Source: Pseudoxanthomonas mexicana (lineage in GTDB: Bacteria; Pseudomonadota; Gammaproteobacteria; Xanthomonadales; Xanthomonadaceae). From it: a DNA stretch of 64,000 bases. The stretch's first letter is position 1. Each line of letters opens with the position of its first letter. The position numbers and the translations under genes were made by a program. The stretch spans positions 1 to 64,000 of the forward strand of contig NZ_PDWV01000016.1 in the NCBI RefSeq assembly GCF_010093385.1, read 5' to 3'. Positions 18,873 to 27,361 of the stretch are shown here, piece by piece. The notes beneath the pieces were generated by a model. It saw only the letters and a list, made by a program, of their open reading frames with translations. It had not been told where the DNA came from and searched no databases.

Positions 18873-19943
18873 ATGAGTACCTACCGCACGACTCACTGGC
18901 ATTCGTTCGGGCCACGCTTCAAGCGACTCCTGGCCATGGCAGCCGGCGCGGCGCTGTGGCTGCTCATTGCCGGGTTCACGCTGTGGGGCCTGCTGGCGAT
19001 ACGGTTCCAGACCGAGGGCATCGTCCGATGGGCGGTGCTTGCGGCGTGGTGTTCGGCCAGCATCGCGATGCTGGCATGGCTGGCTAAGCCGAAATGGCGC
19101 GATCGCGCGCGCTGGCCCGCCATCGTGTTCGCGATCAGCGGCCTGGCGTTGCTCGGCGGCTGGTTGGCTTTGCGACCTAGCCACGACCGCATCTGGGCCG
19201 ACGATGTCGCACGCCTGCTGCGTGCCGAGGTGGAAGGCAGCCGGGTGACGCTGCACAACGTCCGCAACTTCGAGTGGCGATCCGAGGACGATTACACGGC
19301 TCGCTGGGAAACCCGCGAGTACGATCTCGACCGGGTGGCATCCGCGGACCTGTTCCTGTCGTACTGGATGGGACCGCAGATCGCCCATACGCTGATCTCC
19401 TTCGGCTTCGACGACGGTCGCCAGGTCGTTTTTTCGCTGGAGATCCGCAAGGAGCGCGACGAAAGCTTCTCGGCCATCGGTGGCTTCTTCCGCAAATTCG
19501 AGCAGATACTGGTCGCCGCTGACGAGCGCGACATCATCCGCACCCGCAGCAATGTACGAGGCGAAGATGTGCATCTGTACCGGCTGAAGATGAGCCGCGA
19601 CGATCTGCGCCGCTTGTTCCTGGGCTATCTGGCGGACGCGGAAGCACTGCGCCGGGAACCCCGGTTCTACAACACCCTCACCAGCAACTGCACGACGATC
19701 GTCTACGACCTCGCACGCAAGATTGCGCCCCGACTGCCGCTCGACTACCGCCTGGTGTTATCGGGATATTTCGCCGAGTACGTGTACGATTTAGGCGGCC
19801 TCGCCGATGGTCACGAATCCGCCGAGCTGCAGTTCTCTGGCCACATCAACGACCGCGCCCTCGCTTCGGACTTGTGCGGGGAGGATTATTCAGTGGCGAT
19901 CCGGCGCGGGGTGCCCGGGATACCCAAACCGAACGAGGAGTGA
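18873..19943 (+). CDS. DUF4105 (Lnb N-terminal-like) membrane/periplasmic protein
   Basis: 356 residues. Three hydrophobic segments (about 14-36, 50-67 and 80-98) are followed by a soluble domain. The phrase NTLTSNCTTIVYDLARKI is the hallmark of DUF4105/Lnb N-terminal proteins, a papain-like fold in which the Cys of SNCTT is the expected nucleophile. A cysteine peptidase or amidase acting at the outer face of the membrane is likely but unproven. It is probably the last gene of the plus-strand run; the next gene converges on it. Confidence 0.75.
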   Translation: MSTYRTTHWHSFGPRFKRLLAMAAGAALWLLIAGFTLWGLLAIRFQTEGIVRWAVLAAWCSASIAMLAWLAKPKWRDRARWPAIVFAISGLALLGGWLALRPSHDRIWADDVARLLRAEVEGSRVTLHNVRNFEWRSEDDYTARWETREYDLDRVASADLFLSYWMGPQIAHTLISFGFDDGRQVVFSLEIRKERDESFSAIGGFFRKFEQILVAADERDIIRTRSNVRGEDVHLYRLKMSRDDLRRLFLGYLADAEALRREPRFYNTLTSNCTTIVYDLARKIAPRLPLDYRLVLSGYFAEYVYDLGGLADGHESAELQFSGHINDRALASDLCGEDYSVAIRRGVPGIPKPNEE

Positions 19944-20045
19944 GATCGCTTCGCCAACCAGACTGCGTGCACTTGAACTGGATCATGCATCCCGACAGGC
20001 AGGTCGTCTGTCGTCTGGCGCAGCCGGAGCACGTTCCGGTCCTAA

Positions 20046-22073
20046 CTAGTCCCGGCATCCAGCCCTCTCCTCCGCTGCGGACGATGCAAAGGAGCGCCCG
20101 GCGCGCTCCGCGATGTCCTCATGCAGGATGCGGCGCATCTCGAGGATCGCCGGGGCGGTCTCCTGCACACTATGCGCGGAGCGGACGACCTTCTCAGACA
20201 CCGCGCCTTCCAGGTGTGCGCTCCAGTAGGGCACCAGACCATCGTCGGACTGGGCCAGCGGCACCTTGGGATCGGGTTGGCCGATGATGGAGTGGTAGCT
20301 CACGCAGGGCGAGATCGGCAGGTTGGCGGCAGCCTGCACGAACGGGTCGGACCGGTCGAGGTTGTCGATGCTGTTGGGCAACTTCGGCCGCGCGTCGCGC
20401 CCCTGCTCCCGGCCGCCATGCGCCAGATCGTCCAACACGTCACCGAAGTTCTCAAACAGTGTCAGTGGGAGGCGTACCATCCGTCCGATCCACCGCGCCA
20501 TGCGGCCACCGGCCACCTCGGTGCCCCGGTGCGGGGCTGCGATGAAGATCACTCGCTCCACCCCGGGAACGGGCTCGAACCTCAGCATCGGACCGATTCG
20601 CTTGCGCACCCTTTGCTCGCGGCTTTCGTCCATATGGCGGTCGGCCACCAACTGATCCCACAGATCTTCGCCGGAGGACGACACCATCAACCGAGAGATC
20701 ACTCCACCCATGCTGTGGCCGATCAGCACCAGATCGTGCGAAGCCGCTTTGACGCCGTCGGGATCGAAGTGTCGCAGCGCGCCTTCCAGCGTCCTGCGCA
20801 TGGCGTCCTGGTTGTATGCGATCGGGAGGTTCGTCGGGTAGTAGAACTGCCAGACCTGGAAGTGTTGGCGGATCTCCTCGTCGCCCATCAGTTCGTTGGC
20901 CACATTAACCCAAGCTTCCGGGCTGCTCGCCAAGCCGTGGACCATCACAATGACTCGACGGTCCGGATCGTAGGGCTGCATCAGATACAGATGTGGGCGG
21001 TCGATGCCGCGTTCACGGCCCAACAAGCTGCGCAGCGACTGCCGATTGAAGCCGGAGCGCGCCAGCCATAACCCATAGCCCGCAGTGAAATTGGCCGACA
21101 GCGGGACCTCCTGGCCGTGCAGTTCCACCCGCGACTCCCGATAGGGATCGTGGGTGGTGAGCCGGGCCTCGCGCGCGGACAGCACTTGGGCCAGATCGTC
21201 ACCCGGAAATTGAAGGAGCGCGGTGACCGCGGCCGCCGGCATCTCGCTCCAGGCAGGTGATCGTTCCAGCGAATGCTCGTCTTCTGCTGCGGCGGTACTT
21301 GTGACCGGCATTGTAGTGACTGGGTCGCTCGCCATCACCGCCACCAGTTCGCCACCGAAGCCGTCGCGACGGAAGGTGCTGCGCAGGCCGGCGAACGACA
21401 GTGACGACGCCGGCAGCAGTTCCTGCGGCATCGCCAGATATCCCGACCTGCTTTCACCGTCTGGCAAGGCAATCCGCACGCGCCACTTGCTGTCGGCTAG
21501 TACGCCATCGCCAGAAAACGCCTGTCCATCACGGTATCGGACGAACAACAGCGATGCCGCTTCCTGCACTGCAACGTTGTAGTAGTCGCGTACCTGGGTC
21601 TGGCGATCCTCGAACGCGCGCGTGTCCGCAGCGCGTTCGCTGAAGAACAGGTACGCGTAGGCATGCCGCGCGACTTCCAGCCATGCGTCCAAGCGCGGGT
21701 CGCCGTCGCCCGACGCTTCGGGTCGGGCGGCGACCGACAATGCCTGCGCACGATGTAACCACAACTCCGACAGCGCGGACAGCCGCCGCTCGTTGGAAAG
21801 ACCGGCGACGTCCGCCAAGGCGTCGATGCACTGCTGGCCCCCTAGGTCGGCGCAAGTACCTTCGCTATCCAGGCCGGTGCTGCGTATCGTTTCTGTCGTC
21901 GCCGCGCTGAACTGGCCGCTAGTCAGGATGTCGCCACGCTTTAGGGCGATGTACTCGCCGGGCGTCATCGCCTCGACCGTAACCGCCGGTCGGAACTCGC
22001 GCAGGATCGCGCAACCGTTAAGCAGCAGCAAGGCTGCCAACACCAACATCAGCCGCACGTACCGACGTCTCAT
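20046..22073 (-). CDS. Alpha/beta-hydrolase (lipase-like) lipoprotein
   Basis: 675 residues from the ATG at 22,073, which has GAGGG upstream; a longer in-frame start at 22,205 would bury the signal peptide. The N-terminus is a lipoprotein signal (ALLLLNGCAI). A family-specific N-terminal half is followed by an alpha/beta hydrolase with oxyanion segment VMVHGLASSPEAW and nucleophile elbow GHSMGG; a C-terminal His lies in SAHSVQ. The probable location is outer or inner membrane, facing the periplasm. An esterase or lipase acting on membrane lipid or PHA-derived esters is possible; the substrate is unknown. Convergent with the DUF4105 gene. Confidence 0.82.
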   Translation of the reverse strand: MRRRYVRLMLVLAALLLLNGCAILREFRPAVTVEAMTPGEYIALKRGDILTSGQFSAATTETIRSTGLDSEGTCADLGGQQCIDALADVAGLSNERRLSALSELWLHRAQALSVAARPEASGDGDPRLDAWLEVARHAYAYLFFSERAADTRAFEDRQTQVRDYYNVAVQEAASLLFVRYRDGQAFSGDGVLADSKWRVRIALPDGESRSGYLAMPQELLPASSLSFAGLRSTFRRDGFGGELVAVMASDPVTTMPVTSTAAAEDEHSLERSPAWSEMPAAAVTALLQFPGDDLAQVLSAREARLTTHDPYRESRVELHGQEVPLSANFTAGYGLWLARSGFNRQSLRSLLGRERGIDRPHLYLMQPYDPDRRVIVMVHGLASSPEAWVNVANELMGDEEIRQHFQVWQFYYPTNLPIAYNQDAMRRTLEGALRHFDPDGVKAASHDLVLIGHSMGGVISRLMVSSSGEDLWDQLVADRHMDESREQRVRKRIGPMLRFEPVPGVERVIFIAAPHRGTEVAGGRMARWIGRMVRLPLTLFENFGDVLDDLAHGGREQGRDARPKLPNSIDNLDRSDPFVQAAANLPISPCVSYHSIIGQPDPKVPLAQSDDGLVPYWSAHLEGAVSEKVVRSAHSVQETAPAILEMRRILHEDIAERAGRSFASSAAEERAGCRD

Positions 22074-22231
22074 TGGCCTACCCTCACGAACGGCCACGCA
22101 TTCATTGGCATTCCAAACACCGTTCCAAGATTTCCCGTTTACGTACGACAGCAACACTGAGGTCCATGAACCTAAGGGGCTCCGGGCGGGCGGATCGGAT
22201 TCCAAGCTTCACGGCAGCCTCCATTGAAAAC

Positions 22232-22243
22232 GAACGAGCGTTC
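22232..22243. promoter_or_regulatory. Small palindrome upstream of the lipase-like gene
   Basis: GAACG-AG-CGTTC forms a perfect palindrome about 160 bases before the lipase start. It has the size of a half operator and could equally be chance. Confidence 0.2.
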
Positions 22244-22325
22244 ATATTTACCCACTATAGTGCATAATCAACTCGTTGGTTGTTCCTCATGGCTGCACTT
22301 GCTTTGCATTGGCTGCTGAATTGAT

Positions 22326-22610
22326 TCAATAGTTGCTACGACGACTCATACTGACTCCCAAGCCGTGTTCCCCACGGCAGAGACGCCAATCGTCGCTGAC
22401 GTATTGCATACTCTGGTCGCAGCGGATGACGACCTCCGAAGTAGCTCGACGGCGCCAGATGGCCATCGGCAGTGCATCCATCGCCAGTTCGCATGCCAAG
22501 CGGGAATTATCGACCACCCAATGGCCCTGCGCGAACAGAGGTCGATCAGCACGGCCAATTTCAACCAACCTTCAGCGGTGTGCCGGATGCGCGAAGGCGT
22601 CTTTCCGTGG
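22326..22610 (-). pseudogene. IS3-family transposase (OrfB integrase core) remnant
   Basis: Read on the minus strand, one frame gives TAEGWLKLAVLIDLCSRRAIGWS and a second, shifted frame continues with ACELAMDALPMAIWRRR, CDQSMQYVSDDWRL and HGLGVSMSRRSNY. Together these are the central rve integrase block of IS3-family OrfB, including the region that normally reads HSDRGSQY. Here that Asp-containing motif is altered to RCDQSMQY. A frameshift near 22,500 and loss of both ends make it a dead fragment. Bases 22,611-22,843 to its right show no recognisable gene. Confidence 0.75.
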
Positions 22611-22843
22611 CCATATAACCTTTTGCGGATTTTTTCTGCGGAGCGAGCGAGGCTTCCATACCCCATTCCTTGCGGTCAATCTCGGACCGTGGAAGAGCAG
22701 GTCCAACTCCAGGCGGATGCTGTTGTCTTCGCACCGAAAACCGTGGCGCTCAGTGCGCTCTCTGCGGAGTGCAGTGCGAAGCGGGCAAGGTCCGTAGTGG
22801 ACAGATCAACACCACACTGCGCTGCCGATGCGCGCCTCTCAGC

Positions 22844-23323
22844 TCACAGTAGAGCTTCGATTTCCGAGCGCAGACGAGCAGGCGGGGTCATCGGGGCAAA
22901 GCGCCGGACCGCATTCCCCTGGCGATCCACCAAGAACTTCGTGAAATTCCACTTGATGGCCCGGCTACCGAGGAGACCTGGCGTCGCGCTTTTCAGCCAG
23001 TCAAACAGCGGGCTGGCTTTGGCTCCGTTGACGTCAATCTTGGCGAACATAGGAAAACTAACGTCATACTGGAGCTTACAAAAGGTTGCGATCTCCTCTT
23101 CATCACCAGGTTCCTGCTCACCAAACTGATTGGAGGGAAAGCCCAGCACAACAAAGCCACGTGCGCCAAGGTTGCGGTAGAGCGACTCAAGACCGTCATA
23201 CTGCGGCGTGAAGCCACAATTGCTGGCGGTATTGACGATCAGGAGAACCTTGCCACGATAGTCTGAAATCGGCACGTCACGTCCGGAAATATCAAGTGCA
23301 TGGAAGTCATAGATCGTTGTCAT
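22844..23323 (-). CDS. Glutathione peroxidase family (BtuE-like thiol peroxidase)
   Basis: A 159-residue cytoplasmic peroxidase. The peroxidatic Cys36 is in NTASNCGFTPQ; Gln (SNQFGEQEP) and Trp (KWNFTKFLVD) complete the usual tetrad. Bacterial members generally use thioredoxin to reduce hydroperoxides. GGGGA precedes the ATG. It starts 24 bases after the ohrR stop, so it likely belongs to the ohr-ohrR unit and extends its peroxide-removal capacity. Confidence 0.92.
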   Translation of the reverse strand: MTTIYDFHALDISGRDVPISDYRGKVLLIVNTASNCGFTPQYDGLESLYRNLGARGFVVLGFPSNQFGEQEPGDEEEIATFCKLQYDVSFPMFAKIDVNGAKASPLFDWLKSATPGLLGSRAIKWNFTKFLVDRQGNAVRRFAPMTPPARLRSEIEALL

Positions 23324-23347
23324 TACCGTGTTCCCCTCACTTCCGGT

Positions 23348-23836
23348 TCAATCCAGTGAACGTGCCATAGTGGCGACAAGCGACTGCGTCAGTGACCGCA
23401 GTTGCAGCATGTCGGCATGATCGGAATCGATCCGCGCCGCGAGCGTGCGCGGAATTTCGTTGGCTTGATGTTTGAGTTCCTGGCCATGCTCGGTCAGGGT
23501 CAGAAACACGCGGCGCTCGTCATGGGGGCTGCGTGTGCGAGACACGAGATCGGCGCGCTCCATGCGCTTTAGAAGTGGGCTCAAGGTGCCAACATCGAGA
23601 TGCAGGCAGGCCTGAAGCTCGCCGACTGTCGCCGTCTCCCGCTCCCAGAGCACGAGCATGACGAGATACTGGGAATAGGTGAGCCCGAGGGGCGCAAGCA
23701 GCGGCCGGTAATGTCGTTGGATCAGATTGGTCGCCGCGTAAAGCGGAAAGCATATCTGCTGGTCGAGGTGCAGCATATCGTCGGCCTGATCGGCCGTCGC
23801 CCCTGGAACTCGTTGGCGGCTATCGCGGCTCAACAT
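23348..23836 (-). CDS. ohrR: MarR-family organic-hydroperoxide sensor OhrR
   Basis: 162 residues from the ATG at 23,836, which overlaps the ohr stop by seven bases; an internal ATG at 23,776 is possible. A MarR winged helix (YSQYLVMLVLWE, HLDVGTLSPLLKRMERADLV, DERRVFLTLTEHG) is preceded by the OhrR sensor phrase LDQQICFPLY, with the peroxide-reactive cysteine at residue 29. The C-terminal resolving cysteine known from Xanthomonas OhrR was not seen, suggesting one-cysteine chemistry. It should repress ohr through the repeats at 24,278-24,302. Confidence 0.92.
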   Translation of the reverse strand: MLSRDSRQRVPGATADQADDMLHLDQQICFPLYAATNLIQRHYRPLLAPLGLTYSQYLVMLVLWERETATVGELQACLHLDVGTLSPLLKRMERADLVSRTRSPHDERRVFLTLTEHGQELKHQANEIPRTLAARIDSDHADMLQLRSLTQSLVATMARSLD

Positions 23837-24255
23837 GCTTCCACGATCAAAGCGACGTCGATATTCCCCCGCACAGCGTTGGAATAGGGGCAGGTGCGAT
23901 GTGCTTCGGCGACGATCGCTTCGGCGGACGTCTGATCAACACCGGCGATGATCACCTTGAGTGCGACACCCAGCCCAAAGCCGCCACCTTCCCGAGCGGA
24001 CATCCCGACCGTAGCAACAACGCGGACGTCATCATCCTTGATCTTCTTTTCTTTGTTGCGGGTGACGTGAATGACCGCATTGCCAAAACAGGCGGCGTAG
24101 CCTGCGGCGAACAGTTGCTCCGGATTCGTCGCGTCGCCTTTGCCGCCAATGCCTTTGGGTAAGGAGAGCTTGAGATTAAGCAGGCCATCGTCACTGGTGG
24201 CAACGCCATTGCGCCCGCCAATCGCGGTCACTGTTGTCGAGTACAAAGCAGACAT
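23830..24255 (-). CDS. ohr: Organic hydroperoxide resistance protein Ohr
   Basis: A 141-residue OsmC/Ohr-family peroxidase. The two catalytic cysteines are Cys56 (AACFGNA) and Cys122 (RTCPYSNA), with the conserved Arg15 and Glu47 in place. It reduces organic and fatty-acid hydroperoxides with lipoylated proteins as reductant. It is the first gene of the ohr-ohrR-gpx unit and has tandem operator-like repeats just upstream. Confidence 0.95.
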   Translation of the reverse strand: MSALYSTTVTAIGGRNGVATSDDGLLNLKLSLPKGIGGKGDATNPEQLFAAGYAACFGNAVIHVTRNKEKKIKDDDVRVVATVGMSAREGGGFGLGVALKVIIAGVDQTSAEAIVAEAHRTCPYSNAVRGNIDVALIVEAC

Positions 24256-24277
24256 TCAGAATCCTCCTGCGTTTAAG

Positions 24278-24302
24278 TTGCTAGCAATTCTATTGCTAGC
24301 AA
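24278..24302. promoter_or_regulatory. Tandem palindromes, probable OhrR operator
   Basis: Two identical 10-base palindromes, TTGCTAGCAA, lie at 24,278-24,287 and 24,293-24,302, starting 23 bases before the ohr ATG. AT-rich palindromes in the ohr promoter are the established binding sites of OhrR. The 15-base centre-to-centre spacing suggests two dimers side by side. Confidence 0.65.
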
Positions 24303-24539
24303 TATGTCTCGTCAAGAGTCTGAGAGCGGGCCCTTTTGCCGGGGCGATTCAACTTGACCACTCCTGTGAAAGGCAGGTTCAGCGGATCGGGAGTCTTTAC
24401 GATCCATAGGATCTGGCAGAAAAACCCAACGGCTGCCGGCCAAAGTGCGCCACGGCGTCGATTTGGTGCCAGAACGGTTCGCGCCCAAAGCACCTTGTCA
24501 GATCTTGCAAAAGCACTAGCTGCCCATACCGCGTGCTTG

Positions 24540-24867
24540 TGACCTCCCCCTGTAATTCGGAACAGCCAGCGTGGAGGATTCGGCGACACTCAGGTCTCAG
24601 AGGAGGCCCGTCGCCGTGAAGAAGTCGAAGTTCACCTAAGAGCAGATCGCGCTTGCACTGAAGCAGGCCGAGAGCGGAACGACCGTGGAGGAGATCTGTT
24701 GCAAGATGGGCATCAGCCAGACCGCGTTCTACGCCTGGCACAAGAAGTTTCGGGGGGCTTGGCGTGGCCGAGCTTCGCCGACTGGCTGCATGGAGAAGGA
24801 GAACCGCAAGCTCAAGCAATTGGTGACCGACCCGAGCCTGGACAAGGCGATGTTGCAGTATGTATAG
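24540..24867 (+). pseudogene. IS3-family (IS407-like) left end and broken orfA
   Basis: TGACCTCCCCCTGTAA at about 24,540 resembles the left inverted repeat of IS407-type elements (typically TGACCTGCCCCC). After AGGAGG a GTG at 24,616 opens an OrfA frame: VKKSKFT, an in-frame TAA, then EQIALALKQAESGTTVEEI, KMGISQTAFYAWHKKF and ENRKLKQLV. That is the OrfA helix-turn-helix and leucine-zipper region. Besides the stop, the centre between the Lys-Lys-Phe and Glu-Asn-Arg motifs runs in the wrong frame. OrfB is missing, so the fragment is inactive. Confidence 0.75.
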
Positions 24868-25035
24868 CTATAGCGCCGGTGCGATTCGCTCAGGCCCATG
24901 AGCCTGTCGATGCCGCAGAGTAGATGGTTTCCTGCAACGTCCTCTTCCAGTAGAACAGTGGCGCTTGGCCGACTTCCTGACGCCCCCCTCATCGCGTGGA
25001 CTCAGCTCTATCTATGGGACGTCAGTGGAGCAGCT
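24868..25035. other. Short stretch without recognisable gene
   Basis: This is the sequence between the IS3 fragment and the next gene. No coding pattern, right inverted repeat or target duplication was recognised. Likewise 24,303-24,539, on the other side of the IS fragment, shows only unconvincing frames on both strands. Confidence 0.3.
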
Positions 25036-25464
25036 TCAGACGATTGATACAACCGAGTTTTTCAACGGAATAGGTTGCGCGGTCATGTAGCTCACGCGGG
25101 CGCAGATGCCCTTGGCGTTCTGCTCCTCGACCGTGCGACCCGAACACTCGGGCTGGAGCACAGGAAACCGGTGGGTACGGCTTTCGGCGCCGGCATCCAG
25201 ATACACGCCGCACAGGCGCTTGGCCTGTTCGGGTGTCTGGACAACGAACGATGCCGGCCCGTGTCGTCCTCCCCAGGAACTCTCGAGTACTTCGGCCAGC
25301 AGCAGGTACTGGCCGGAAATGCGCCCCTCGACTTCGCCCGGCCGATCATCACGACGCTCCGCTTCGACGTCCTTCCTCACCTGCTCCACGGTCGGGTAGT
25401 ACCGCAGGATCGTTTCGTCCGGCCTTGCAGCCTCCACCTGACTGGCCACCAGAAGCGCCACCAA
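25036..25464 (-). CDS. Small exported protein of unknown function
   Basis: 142 residues from the GTG at 25,464. The first residues (VALLVASQVEAA) look like the end of a signal peptide whose basic beginning is missing. In the same frame upstream the sequence reads RRDVRRYAPGVL and then meets a stop, while an ATG at about 25,507 lies in another frame. Either a frameshift broke the start or an unusual start codon is used. The mature part is hydrophilic with two cysteines (RLCGVYL, KGICARV). No family was recognised. It is the last gene of the minus-strand envelope cluster. Confidence 0.5.
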   Translation of the reverse strand: MVALLVASQVEAARPDETILRYYPTVEQVRKDVEAERRDDRPGEVEGRISGQYLLLAEVLESSWGGRHGPASFVVQTPEQAKRLCGVYLDAGAESRTHRFPVLQPECSGRTVEEQNAKGICARVSYMTAQPIPLKNSVVSIV

Positions 25465-25518
25465 AACGCCCGGTGCGTACCTGCGTACATCGCGGCGGAG
25501 AAACGTTCGTCATTGGGG

Positions 25519-26589
25519 TCACCGCCTCACATAGCCCACTGCACCGTCGGCATACAGCACGATCTGGTCCCAGACATGCCCGCCATGCTCGACCACGCCG
25601 CTGCGCCGGTAGCGCTCGCCGGGTTTCAACGTTTCCAGCACATGGGCGTCGCTATCAGGGAATTCCCTGACCTGCACCACCGCCGGCGCCTGCCACTGTC
25701 CGCCCTGCGGCCTGACCCGGTAGTCCAGCAAGGCCATGCGCGCCATCAGCGGGTCGTGCACGTAAGCCTTGCGCTTGTCCAAGCCCCACGGGGCCACTTC
25801 GATCCAGCCCGTCGTTCCCACAATGCCACTCACCGGCACCAGGAAATCCTTCGCCAGATCGTCGATGGGGGGTGCCTGCGGCGATGGCACGGCGCGGAAG
25901 ATCATCGGTGTGTCGTTGAGGTGCGCCCATTTGGGCAGGTTGCGACTGCGAAGAAGCGTGGGTGCCTGTGCAGTAAGCGCGATGCCGGCCGGCACCAGGG
26001 ATGCCGCGCGCGGCTCGCTCGCCACCTCGGCCGCAAGGGTGGCGAGGTTGCGGGGATTGCCGGCGACGACCTTGACGCTCTTGCCGCTGCGATACACCAG
26101 CGTCGGGAATGCGAACGTCTTCGACCGGTCGTAAGGCCGCAGCTGGTAGGTGATGCTATCCATCACGCCTTGGTTGTAGGCCACGCCGCGTTGGGCCTTG
26201 GCGTCGACAGCGCGTGAAACCCGGCCGGCGAACGCATTGCCGACGCTCGCACTATCACGTCCCGCCACCACGGACGCGGCCGTTGTGCCCGCCACGGGAA
26301 TCCAGCGTAGCTGCACATTGCCTGCCAACGCGCGGGTTTCGTCGAACAGGCGCTTGCTCCAGGCGCAATCGGTGCTGTAGACCACATAGACCGCCTTGGA
26401 CGCTGGCTTGCCGTCGGCCGCCCAGATCGCATTCTCCACCGCATCCATCAACCCGGCGGCATCGTCGGGTTTGGTCACCACGACCTGCCTGCCGCGGTCC
26501 ACCGCCAGGCCGGGCAGAGGCAACATCATCAGCAGCGTCATTGCCCACAGGCAGCGTACACGCCGAGTCGTCCGCCTGGTCTTCATCAT
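25519..26589 (-). CDS. Exported thioredoxin-fold protein with C-terminal extra domain
   Basis: 356 residues from the ATG at 26,589; an earlier in-frame ATG at 26,643 adds 18 residues ahead of the signal sequence. The signal peptide is RVRCLWAMTLLMMLPLPGLA. Residues about 50-200 look like a DsbC/DsbG-type thioredoxin fold (AVYVVYSTDCAWSKRLFDE and the cis-Pro-like TFAFPTLVYRSG). The active site has one cysteine (DCAWS) rather than CxxC, so disulphide exchange in the usual way is unlikely. The last 100 residues have the beta pattern of an SH3-like domain (LKPGERYRRSGVVEHGGHVWDQI). The role is unknown. Confidence 0.65.
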   Translation of the reverse strand: MMKTRRTTRRVRCLWAMTLLMMLPLPGLAVDRGRQVVVTKPDDAAGLMDAVENAIWAADGKPASKAVYVVYSTDCAWSKRLFDETRALAGNVQLRWIPVAGTTAASVVAGRDSASVGNAFAGRVSRAVDAKAQRGVAYNQGVMDSITYQLRPYDRSKTFAFPTLVYRSGKSVKVVAGNPRNLATLAAEVASEPRAASLVPAGIALTAQAPTLLRSRNLPKWAHLNDTPMIFRAVPSPQAPPIDDLAKDFLVPVSGIVGTTGWIEVAPWGLDKRKAYVHDPLMARMALLDYRVRPQGGQWQAPAVVQVREFPDSDAHVLETLKPGERYRRSGVVEHGGHVWDQIVLYADGAVGYVRR

Positions 26590-26713
26590 GCATCGTGCAG
26601 GCAGCAAGGATTCATTACTCCGATGAAGTACACGTAGTGCCATGGCGCGTTTCCCCCTGTGGTTGAGATGGCGGCAGCGAACCCGAATCCGCTGCCCGAT
26701 CGCCGAGCACGTC

Positions 26714-26986
26714 CTACTTGCGGCGGATGTCCTGGAGCGCTTCGTTGATCTTGAACAGAACGATCATGATTTCGCAGTAGATGCGCGCCAGTAGCGCGGA
26801 AAGCACGGCCAGGATCGGGGCGGCCACGATCATGCCGAAGCCCGCAAACCCGGAGTAGCGCATCAGGCCGAAACCCTTGACCATCAGCACCAGACCAGAC
26901 ACCACGGCACCGGCCAACAGGATCCAGTAGATGAAGGTGATGATCTTGGGTGTCACCATCGTGTCGAAGTAGAGCCAGTCTCGCAT
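26714..26986 (-). CDS. Small membrane protein, DUF4282-like
   Basis: 90 residues from the ATG at 26,986 with AGAGGAG upstream. It starts FDTMVTPKIITFIYWILL and has two membrane segments (about 13-38 and 46-72) followed by IYCEIMIVLFKINEAL. This pattern matches the DUF4282 family of small bacterial membrane proteins of unknown function. It sits between lipoprotein genes of the same cluster. Confidence 0.7.
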   Translation of the reverse strand: MRDWLYFDTMVTPKIITFIYWILLAGAVVSGLVLMVKGFGLMRYSGFAGFGMIVAAPILAVLSALLARIYCEIMIVLFKINEALQDIRRK

Positions 26987-27054
26987 TTCATTTCTCCTCT
27001 TTGAAGTCCATGGTTTGTTCGTGCAGCTCGCACCGATGACAGCGGAACGCGGCT

Positions 27055-27360
27055 TCAGTCGCTCACGCGTTGGTAGGTCACGCCCATCGGTCCGGACAGC
27101 GTCTTGTCGTCGACACGGGTGAGTACCAAGGTTGCGCCGTCTACATCGGGATGGCGCACGCGTATGCGGTCGCCATCCAACTCGTAGCGCATCTGTCGCT
27201 CTACCCCGCCCAGATCCGATGACTGCACCACTACCCCGCCACGCTCGAAGCGCAGTTGGGTCAGGCCCATCGAGTCTTCGTAGGTACCCGCCAATCCGCC
27301 GCCACACGCAGATAGCAGCAGCGTGACGCCAATCAACAATCCCTTGGCTCGCCATGTCAT
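27055..27360 (-). CDS. Small lipoprotein
   Basis: 101 residues from the ATG at 27,360, one base after the stop of the upstream gene; the signal peptide fits this start better than the longer frame. The lipobox is LLLSAC. The rest is a compact beta-rich domain (GTYEDSMGLTQLRFERGG, DGDRIRVRHPD, LSGPMGVTYQRV) that resembles small lipocalin-like or copper-resistance-like beta barrels only in outline. Confidence 0.6.
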   Translation of the reverse strand: MTWRAKGLLIGVTLLLSACGGGLAGTYEDSMGLTQLRFERGGVVVQSSDLGGVERQMRYELDGDRIRVRHPDVDGATLVLTRVDDKTLSGPMGVTYQRVSD

Positions 27361-27361
27361 C

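Noticed and set aside
24868-25035. Minus-strand frame overlapping the IS3 fragment as a second transposase piece
   Set aside because: No transposase motif could be matched, and it runs antisense to the OrfA remnant.
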